Assembly (NCBI GenBank): GCA_964035575.1
Contig: OZ037844.1
Span: 1,452,501-1,516,500, forward strand
Length of the DNA: 64,000 nt
Source: Rhynchopus sp. YZ270_cl-10
Taxonomy: Eukaryota; Euglenozoa; Diplonemea; Diplonemida; Diplonemidae
Reading direction: 5' to 3'
The position numbers and the translations under genes are program-made. Within the stretch, counting starts at the first letter, position 1. The number at the start of each line of letters is the position of its first letter. Below, piece by piece: positions 9,604 to 17,721 of this stretch. The notes below the pieces were generated by a model that was not told the DNA's origin, made no database searches, and worked only from the letters and a program-made list of their open reading frames with translations.

Positions 9604-9930
9604 GAGCTCGGTTAGTTGTCAAAGACGTCTTCCACCATGCACTGAGGAGATAATGATCCAACAATTTACAAGAAAGATTACTTAACCTACTGCTGGAAAT
9701 TGCCAGGTCGTAGTAACACACAAAGTGTGCCTCCGTTCGGGAATACCGGATATTCTAGAGACCAAAAAGGCCTCAAGAATATCTTCCGGTAGTCAAGGTA
9801 TAACCGAATGAACGGCCCAAGACCCCCGTGGAGAAGTTAAATGTTGTAATGCTATCAAGTACAAACTGCGAACACTGTCTTACCCTCCTCAATACATGGT
9901 GGAATATTTCTTTGACAACAAACCGAGCTC
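9604..9930. mobile_element. 327-bp TIR element inside the larger element, copy 1
   Basis: Inverted ends of about 46 bp: GAGCTCGGTTAGTTGTCAAA at the left, complement at the right (ending 9930), continuing through CTTCCACCATGCACTGAGGAG. A truncated sibling lies at 12021-12307. Confidence 0.75.
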
Positions 9931-11420
9931 AAGAGTTTTTAAACTTCCCTGAGGGAATGCGAGACGCAAAATTTACCACCAGACCCTGTCTTCGTGCACC
10001 TTCGGTGCAACGCTGCAGACAGGCCAAACTGCGTTGGACTCAGAGGAATGCCTGCTGTGCAGTGTATCAATGAGAACCAAGTCCCAGCAACAAGGGGCGC
10101 CTTTTGGCGGGCGTTGTTGAGGGTGTTTGGGGTGCAAAGTTTTCCACAATTTTGATGCGCGGGTACAGAAGTGTTGTCTTGTTCTTTCATCTTTAGGAAT
10201 GTAAATGTCAATCGCGTTTAACTACCACTAGGGCTTGTTCAGTGAACCCACGAGGGGTCGAAGGGGGTTGGTTATCCCATAGCTATCAAAGGTTGTGTCG
10301 ACCAGGCTAATCCACTATGTTACGCTGTACGTTGTTAAATCCGAAGAAATAACACTTTAGCAGCCGCAGGAAGTTTGTTAAAAAGAGTGCCTCACGCTAC
10401 ACAAACCACCACCCGCGATTGACTTAGATGTTATAACAAAGAGAATTCAGAACAAAACAACACCCTGCCCCATACACACTAAATTGTCATGCTTATGCCT
10501 GGGCCAAAATTACTGTTGACCAAAAAGGCAACAAGACCACCCACAAGGAGTGTGAATTGTGCACTGGTTTTCTGGGGGAACGCAATATTTTCTTGTGTCT
10601 AGTCCTCCGCAAGCAGAGGACAGACTTTCCGGAAGGTTTCCAAAGTCGAATTTCTTGCACTAGCTATGCTCCCTTGGTTAATGGCTATAGCAGTGACTGA
10701 CTAAGTGTACCCACCCCCCTCCACCCAGATCTTCGTCCGCAAACTCAGAATAGATTGATGCGGGTAGATTTTGAGTTGTTGAATGTCGGACCGCGGTGAA
10801 GCTTCTCATCGCAATCGCGGGTGCAGTTCAGACTTCACGATCCTGTATAAGTGTAAATGTGGGGTGTGATTAAGTTATGGTATACAAACGTAGTAGTCGG
10901 GAAAGGTGAGGTTAATAAAAAAGGCTATTTATTGCCGTGAAATAAGATAGATTTTTTCCACGCTACAGGTCGAGAGAGTGACCTGCTGCACAAATGGTTC
11001 GAGTGAAGCGAGGTGAATTATGTGAAGCAGGTAACGAGCGCCTGTGGAACCAAATAGAAACGTAACACTCATCACACGATAAAACCCATGGGAGAGGTTG
11101 TGGTGAAACGCACACACCTCGACCTGAGGAGTGGCTCTGCAGCGCGGTTCGTCCCCAGAACCGCAAGTGTGTTCAAAATGCTTTGTTTCTATTTCCTCCT
11201 TCATGTCATGAGGTGACACAAAATGATTGGTGCGTAAAAAAATAGCTATTTAATAGTGTGAACATTACGCGTTTATTTCGAGTTGAAAACACGAACAAGT
11301 TGAAATATGCGGCATTTTTTTGTTCAATCTTCACTAGTAACTGAAAGTTAAACATAATTACATACCTTGTCTTCCCCGTAACCTGCGCCTTCGCTGCTTT
11401 TAAGGTGCTTTCTCTGGGTG

Positions 11421-11699
11421 CCCAGTACCCAGTACCCAGTACCCAGTACCCAGTACCCAGTACCCAGTACCCAGTACCCAGTACCCAGTACCCAGTACCC
11501 AGTACCCAGTACCCAGTACCCAGTACCCAGTACCCAGTACCCAGTACCCAGTACCCAGTACCCAGTACCCAGTACCCAGTACCCAGTACCCAGTACCCAG
11601 TACCCAGTACCCAGTACCCAGTACCCAGTACCCAGTACCCAGTACCCAGTACCCAGTACCCAGTACCCAGTACCCAGTACCCAGTACCCAGTACCCAGT
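11421..11699 (+). repeat. Minisatellite (CCCAGTA)n, about 40 copies
   Basis: Uninterrupted 7-bp unit over 279 bp. The flank at about 11812-11950 is matched in reverse orientation at 28725-28875. Confidence 0.98.
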
Positions 11700-12020
11700 G
11701 TCTTCGAGAACCTAAAAATGCGTTTTGTTGAAATTTTCTGGCTTTTTCTGAACTTTTCCCAGCTACTTTTCTGGTCGTAGCCGACTTTTCTGATCGAGTA
11801 GCTATTTTCACTTTTCTGGTGTATGAGTAGGTTTTCTGGGTGGGAGACTGGATTCTGGGTACAGTGGTGTGTCTGGGCACCCAGGCACCTGGGTACTGGT
11901 GTATTTTCGGCCCAGGTACCCCGGTACACGGTACACTGGTGTACAAGGAAAAAAGTCGTGAAAAAAGCAACCACAGCTCCACATGACAAACACAAAAGTG
12001 TCCAGTCACGTGGGGCATTC

Positions 12021-12307
12021 ATGCACTGAGGAGATAATGATCCAACAATTTACAAGAAAGATTACTTAACCTACTGCTGGAAATTGCCAGGTCGTAGTAA
12101 CACACAAAGTGCGCCTCCGTTCGGGAATACCGGATATTCTAGAGACCAAAAAGGCCTCAAGAATATCTTCCGCTGGTCAAGGTAGAACCGAGTGAACGGC
12201 CCAAGACCCCCGTGGAGAAGTTAAATGTTGTAATGCTATCAAGTACAAACTGCGACCACTGTCTTACCCTCCTCAATGCATGGTGGAAGATGTCTTTCAC
12301 AACAAAT
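12021..12307. mobile_element. TIR element copy 2, left end missing
   Basis: Near-identical to 9636-9922. The right terminus is intact (TGGTGGAAGATGTCTTTC) but the outer left terminus is absent. It is followed by a few ACAGGTAC-like units (12313-12345). Confidence 0.7.
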
Positions 12308-12859
12308 ATCCTGTACACAGGTACACAGATACACAGGTACACAGGTAAAACCCGTTAAAATTGTGTGTGAAAGTTAAAAATAGCTATATTTGCATTTTTC
12401 GCCCAGCATTGAGGACACATAGGCCCACCAAGGGCAATTTTGTGATGTCAAAAAAAATTTTTTTTCGGCCCAAAAATTGACTTGTTTTCGGTAAAACCCA
12501 CTAAAAATTGTGGTACTCTAAACTGCGTTTTAGACCCCCACAGATGCTCAAAAGTGCCAAATTTTGCTTTTAATGGCCTCAAATCGTCCAAATTAGCCCT
12601 AAACGGGGGCAAAAAAAAATTTTCGAGAGTCCCTTTCCCTGGGAGGCTCCGTAATTACGTACCCTAGGGTCCGTAATTACGTACCCTAGGGTACGTAATG
12701 ACACTCCGTAAAGAGGGAGTGTCCTAACATGCCGTTTTACGGACCCTCGGGGTGTGCGGACCCCGCCGTGTAGACTTGTGTATAAAATTTCGTACCAAAA
12801 ACTCATTATTAAACTTCTGGTCATCTCCAAGGCAACTGCGGGTGAAAAACACCCTCAGA

Positions 12860-13794
12860 GTGGGTCACAGGGGGCCTGTGGGCCGAAAAACGACCCAGAA
12901 GCCACCCCAGAATACAAAAAATGGAAAAAAAAATAGTGAAAAAACGGCTTTTTTCACGTTTTGGCCATGTTGGGCAAAATAGCGATTTTTCAAGAAAAAA
13001 ACCAAAAAACGGCATATTTTTTGACATCACAAAACCTCCTTTGGCCTGTGAGTCCATTCCAACCTGTTTTGGACATATTTGACACTTTTGGAAGTGTTTT
13101 TTTGATGTTTTCACACTGAAAAACACCCCCAAAAGTGCTAGGGACACCCTAGGGACAGCACTGCCACCATTGCTCCGACCACATTCTCGGCCATATTTTT
13201 GCTTAAAACCCCCGAAAAAGGGCCCCCGGAACCCCAATCTTTCCAAATTTCCACCTCATCCCCACCCAAACACCGCAAAAACACGACAGAAAATTGTCTT
13301 AAAAAGCTATTATGGAACCTGCCTGACGACCTTTTTGAAAAAAGTGTGTTTTTTAAGACGATTTTCTATCGGGTTTTTGCGGTGTTTGGGTGGGGATGAG
13401 GTGGAAATTTGGAAAGATTGGGGTTCCGGGGGCCCTTTTTCGGGGGTTTTAAGCAAAAATATGGCCGAGAATGTGGTCGGAGCAATGGTGGCAGTGCTGT
13501 CCCTAGGGTGTCCCTAGCACTTTTGGGGGTGTTTTTCAGTGTGAAAACATCAAAAAAACACTTCCAAAAGTGTCAAATATGTCCAAAACAGGTTGGAATG
13601 GACTCACAGGCCAAAGGAGGTTTTGTGATGTCAAAAAATATGCCGTTTTTTGGTTTTTTTCTTGAAAAATCGCTATTTTGCCCAACATGGCCAAAACGTG
13701 AAAAAAGCCGTTTTTTCACTATTTTTTTTCCATTTTTTGTATTCTGGGGTGGCTTCTGGGTCGTTTTTCGGCCCACAGGCCCCCTGTGACCCAC
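12860..13794. mobile_element. Palindromic (foldback) element P2, abutting an ankyrin gene
   Basis: Inverted arms of about 450 bp around an axis near 13327, from GTGGGTCAC at 12860 to GTGACCCAC ending 13794. The centre TTATGGAACCTGCC and the adjacent GAAAAAAGTGTGTTTTT are shared with P1, so the two are divergent relatives. The right arm ends exactly where ankyrin coding sequence begins, which suggests the element is part of the event that removed that gene's promoter. Confidence 0.78.
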
Positions 13795-14983
13795 GGTCTT
13801 GGTGGAGGCTGCCAGGAACGGCGACACGACTGCCGTGCGGGTGGGACTTGAGAAGCTCATCCCAGACACAGACACAGACAGCAAAAGGGTTTCCTTCGAT
13901 ACTGTGCACGAGGCATGCAGAGGGAACCACGACGAATGCCTCGCACTGCTTCTTCCGTATGTTGAGACAACGCAGATGGGCTTCGGGATGCTGCTGAGTG
14001 AGTGCATCCACGCAGACCACACTGCGTGCACGGAGGTCCTCTTGCAGCATTGGAAGTCAGTCTGCAGCAACGTTGCGTTTGTCCCACACGGGCAGGAGGA
14101 CAAGAAAGACCGTCCCTGTCCAGCCATGTGGGAGGACCCTGCAGTGTGTCAGGTACTCATTGATGCAGGTGCAGACATCGAGACGAAGGACGACATGGGA
14201 CGTTCACCTCTGCACTGGTCTTGCCGTTCAGGATCACTTGCAGTTGCGAAAGTTTTTGTGGAAGCAGGTGCGGGAGTGCGTGGTACGTGCAACTTCGGAA
14301 ACACATGTCTTATTTTTGCGGCACATCATGGACACACCGAGACTGTGCGCTATCTTGTTGGATTGAAGGATGTGGATGTGAACCACAAGGATGAGGACGG
14401 CAGCACTGCGGTACTTTGTGCAGTTCTGCAAAATCATTCAGATGTGGTGCAGCTGCTCATTGATGGAAGGGCAGACATCGAGGTAAAGGACGACAATGGT
14501 CGTTCACCTCTGCTGTGTGCAAGCGTCGATGGGCATCTCGATATTGTGAAGATCTTGGTCAAAGCAGGTGCGGGAGTGCGTGTCACAGACAACGAAGGAG
14601 ATACATGTCTTATCCTTGCGGCAAGCTTTGGCCACACCGAGACTGTGCGTACTCTTCTGTGCATGCCTGAGGTGGACGTGAATCACCAAGGCATGAATAA
14701 CCACACTGCGTTGCACAGTGCTGTGGACGAAGGACACCCCGATGTGGTGCAGCTGCTCATTGATGCAGGGGCAGACATCGAGACGAAGGACACGGATGGA
14801 CTTTCTCCTCTGCGGTTGGGAAGCACTTTAGGGCATCTCGATGTTGTGAAGATGTTGGTCGAAGCAGGTGCGGGAACAGACAAAGAAAGAGAAATGTGTT
14901 GTGCGCTTGCGTCACAGGAAGGACATACGGAGACGATGCGCTATCTCGAGGGCTTACGTAAGGTATGTGAATCACGCAGGTGA
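13795..14983 (+). pseudogene. Ankyrin gene A3, 5'-truncated copy
   Basis: Opens inside the family N-terminus (V-L-V-E-A-A-R-N-G-D) directly after palindrome P2; the core box, ATG and basic cluster are gone, and an in-frame stop lies just upstream. The rest is intact for about 390 codons: conserved N-terminal region, then about eight ankyrin repeats with two three-repeat modules, ending LRKVCESRR like A2. The 3' flank matches A1, including the deleted membrane tail. Its original 5' flank is probably 6647-6990, now 6.8 kb away. A downstream ATG could still start a shorter product, but there is no evidence of a promoter. Confidence 0.8.
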
Positions 14984-15150
14984 GGACGTTACTGCATGGG
15001 ACCTAGGTTGACACGATGGGTAGCCAGGGTGACGAATATTCACAGGTAACGTGCAAAAAGACACACATATCCAGGGTGGGTCTTAGTCGTATCACGGTGA
15101 GGTTTTAAAGTACCGTTAACGGAACTATTCTGGGTTACTATTGAGAAGTA

Positions 15151-15219
15151 TTCTGGGTAGGAACAAAACTGGATCACTTGGGTTTTTTCGGGGTGTCTAA
15201 GTTTTGTTCCGGCCCAGAA
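15151..15219. mobile_element. 69-bp mini TIR element in the A3 3' flank
   Basis: Same element and same position relative to the ankyrin gene as 4371-4439, so it was present before the A1/A3 duplication. Flanked by TA. Confidence 0.65.
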
Positions 15220-15302
15220 TAGTTCTGGTTGTGGTAGAACCCTTTTTCGAAATTTCGGGAAAAACGCCCCAGAGTTAGGAATATGCCTGTCCTCGTCTTT
15301 TT

Positions 15303-15557
15303 ACAGACAACGAAGGAGATACATGTCTTACCCATGCAACACATGAAGGACACACCGAAACTATGCGCTATCTTGCGGGCTTGAAGGAGGTGGACGGGCT
15401 TCACGCAGAGAACAGCGCACTCACGCGCTTATTCTCTCTCCGCGAGAGCTTCACCGTCGCCGCACGCAGCTTCCTCTCCAAGACCGGAAGCATCTGCGAC
15501 AGAGTCGCTCTGTGGATACGACGCCCTCTTCAGTGCAGCACAATGGGGGTGAACTAA
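15303..15557 (+). pseudogene. Ankyrin-repeat fragment A3b
   Basis: Starts abruptly in the third repeat type (T-D-N-E-G-D-T-C-L) and continues HEGHTETMRYLAGLKEVD for about 40 residues, then becomes non-ankyrin (RLFSLRESFTVAARS) and stops at 15557. It has no start codon. The ACAG at its left edge after a T-run mimics a splice acceptor. Best read as a relic of an ankyrin gene deleted by recombination. Confidence 0.7.
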
Positions 15558-16290
15558 AGAAAGACCACCTACACGGGATCAGCTTCACGAGTGTTTTGGT
15601 AAGACTACGCCTCCCAGTTTGGCATGACAGACGATGGAGGACATGCCACGAATCCACGAAATAAACCTATGGGACTGAAAAATCATGAAGTGACAGAATT
15701 CACCTCTAACACAGATGGGTTGCGAGTCTTACTTGCAAAGTCCAGCGGCAAGCGAGTTGACAAAATTTCTTTTGATTGTGTCATTGTGTGACCAAAGACC
15801 CTTTTTTATACATACCTGAGGTACGACTCATCTTCTGCGAAGCCTCTTTTTGGGAGGCAGTTTACTGTAAGCAGCCATCATGATATTTTTTCCACAATCT
15901 TCTCAACAAGACACCCGAAAATGGATTTCAGCACATTTTCCGGGGGAGAAAATACATGACATGACTTAAAAACGTGTTACCTGCTGAAAAAATTTTTCAG
16001 GGGGTGCATTGTGCCCCCTTACCCTCTTGGAAAAAAAGAAACATTTCACCCTCCCCCCGTTTTTAACTTTCGCCTATACATTTCATTGAATCCCTCAAAT
16101 AACACCTCCCAGGAACGACACCAAGCACCCCCTATTATTACACAAACCCCCTCTACACACTCCCTTTTTATCTCGAAAAATGCACTCTGCTTTAGGATAT
16201 TGTGCTCAGTTCGTTTGATCCCCCCACCCTCCCTTTACGGAAGGAGTCGTACAGCATCAACCTAGGGTTACAAAACCCCGCAAAATACAC
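15558..16290. other. Intergenic, no gene seen
   Basis: No coding frame with support and no clear repeat. Includes a C/T-rich tract shortly before the next gene. Confidence 0.5.
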
Positions 16291-16297
16291 ATAAAAA
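16291..16297 (+). promoter_or_regulatory. CATAAAAA core box of the coiled-coil gene
   Basis: ACACATAAAAACCCC, 38 nt before the ATG at 16329. The same box at a similar distance as in the ankyrin genes suggests a general core promoter element of this genome. Confidence 0.45.
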
Positions 16298-16328
16298 CCC
16301 CGTCTTATTACACTGCGATTAGCGCAGA

Positions 16329-17114
16329 ATGCCCCAAGAAGAACATACACAGCAACAGCCACATGCTTTAGCGCTGTCTACACTAGAGCCTGCACCACCT
16401 GCGCTACCACCGATTGGTGCTTCCTCGAGGAGAGCGCAAGGAGGTGAGCGTGCGTCGTCGCGACGGAGCTTGCAAGAGGGTGTGCAGCATACAACGCAGT
16501 TTCTGTGTCGCAAGCATGAGAGGCTGGCCCGCAGCATGCAGAGGAGGCATGTGTTTTCGAAGGAAGCGAATTTGGTGCGTGCGCAGGCGACACTGAATGT
16601 GGCGTTGGAAAGCTCGCTTGGCGATGTGGGAAGTGAGAGGCATACGTTGGCGTTGATCCGTATGGGGCACGCAGCAAGGCGGAATATCAGCTACATCACT
16701 ACACAGCAGGCGCGCGCCACAAAGCGCCGTCGCGAGGTGGACGGCCTCGTGCCCGCGAACCTGACCCTCGCGCAGCGTACCAGCTACCTCCTCGGCCAGC
16801 TGGAGCAGACTGTCTCGGCACAGAATGAAATCCTTTCGGAGCAGGACGCTCAGCTCACGCTGTCCCTCGCACGGCAGCGTGCGGCACTCAAAGAACGTCA
16901 GGACCGTGAAGAAGAGGTGCTTCGACAGAAGGAGCGCCGCAAGCTTGCGCGAGAACAACATCAGCTGCAACTACAACAGCAACAGCAACAACAGCAGCTG
17001 CAGCAGACACGTGACGTGCAAGACGTCCCTCCAGAAGACGACAAAGAGGCGTTCCACCCCACCCCGCCAAAAAGAAAAGCCTCCGGGAGCGAGCGTGGCT
17101 CCATAGTTGAGTGA
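16329..17114 (+). CDS. Coiled-coil, glutamine-rich protein of unknown function (261 aa)
   Basis: Complete single-exon frame from ATG to TGA. Residues 1-60 are low complexity (Gln, Pro, Ala, Ser). Residues 60-145 look helical and basic (HERLARSMQRRH, TKRRREVD). From about 150 to 226 a long charged helix typical of a coiled coil runs LGQLEQTVSAQNEILSEQ through REEEVLRQKERRKLAREQ and ends in a poly-Gln stretch. The tail is acidic, then has PPKRKASGS, a possible nuclear signal. No enzyme or domain family is recognised. It is single copy here and differs from the surrounding repeats, so it is probably a resident host gene. The ATG is supported by the CATAAAAA box 38 nt upstream. Confidence 0.8.
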   Translation: MPQEEHTQQQPHALALSTLEPAPPALPPIGASSRRAQGGERASSRRSLQEGVQHTTQFLCRKHERLARSMQRRHVFSKEANLVRAQATLNVALESSLGDVGSERHTLALIRMGHAARRNISYITTQQARATKRRREVDGLVPANLTLAQRTSYLLGQLEQTVSAQNEILSEQDAQLTLSLARQRAALKERQDREEEVLRQKERRKLAREQHQLQLQQQQQQQQLQQTRDVQDVPPEDDKEAFHPTPPKRKASGSERGSIVE

Positions 17115-17302
17115 AAGAGAGAAGGATGCCAAGCGGTGAGGGGGGGGGAGATGCGGCTTCTGTTTAACAACAGAATGTGTGTTTCATTTTGGGGGAAGTG
17201 CGTGGCTGCAAGGAGCCCTGTTATGAAGGTACACACGGTGGCTCTGTTGGTACATAACGTGGCATGAGACGGAGGTCAAACGGGGTCAAACAAGAGGTGT
17301 CT

Positions 17303-17324
17303 TGACGACGTCAGTACGTCGTCA
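17303..17324. promoter_or_regulatory. 9-bp-stem palindrome upstream of ankyrin gene A4
   Basis: TGACGACGT, loop CAGT, ACGTCGTCA. The same stem with loop CATT is at 22493-22514, also upstream of an ankyrin gene, and both are followed by GACACCTGGCAG, CCACCGTGGCAAC and, further on, CTCATCCTCGGGTGTG. It contains ACGTCA, a bZIP/CRE-like half site. Confidence 0.5.
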
Positions 17325-17675
17325 GGACACCTGGCAGGGCCACCGTGGCAACTACTATAAAGGGTCGTACCAAAAGGTGTGGAGCTCATCCTCGGGTGTG
17401 GATAATACAGCCAAGCAGGGTTGGAGCGTGGTGCTCTGACCCGGTTTCAACACCAGGGGGAAAAAAGTGGATTTCGGCGAAATACCCGGTTTGGAAAAGA
17501 AGAAAAAATAAAAAGTAAAATTGGGATTTTGAAAAATGAGATTTTGCGTTTTTTTTTTGGTAGGAGCTCACTTGTGGGTCTCAGCCCCGACAGTGGGTCA
17601 ATGTTTTTGAAGAATAGATCAGTTTGTTTGATTGATGATCGCGGTTGTTTGCCTGATTTGTGTTCCACCTCCCGC

Positions 17676-17683
17676 ATAAAAAA
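17676..17683 (+). promoter_or_regulatory. CATAAAAAAGG core box of ankyrin gene A4
   Basis: One A longer than in the other copies, 46 nt before the ATG at 17722. The sequence upstream of the box differs from other copies, so the box itself is the conserved part. Confidence 0.6.
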
Positions 17684-17721
17684 GGAAAACCACAACACAC
17701 ATTAACGAGAAGTTCAAAACC

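Larger units (their letters stand above)
9309..12770. mobile_element. 3.46-kb non-autonomous TIR element, CACGGCGGGG family
   Basis: Left end CACGGCGGGGTCCACACACC and right end complementary (GGTGTGCGGACCCCGCCGTG), about 30 bp in all, each bordered by TA (9307-9308, 12771-12772). Subterminal tracts at both ends repeat GGGTCCGTAATTACG and ACGTACCCTAGGG. The interior holds two copies of a smaller TIR repeat (9604-9930, 12021-12307) and the CCCAGTA minisatellite. No gene is recognisable; about 9930-11420 shows only short, unsupported frames. Confidence 0.75.

Noticed and set aside
14990-15303. Splicing from CACGCAG/GTGAGG after A3 to the acceptor-like TTTTTACAG before fragment A3b
   Set aside because: The ACAG belongs to the ankyrin coding sequence (ACAGACAACGAAGG) and the phases do not join the ankyrin frames.
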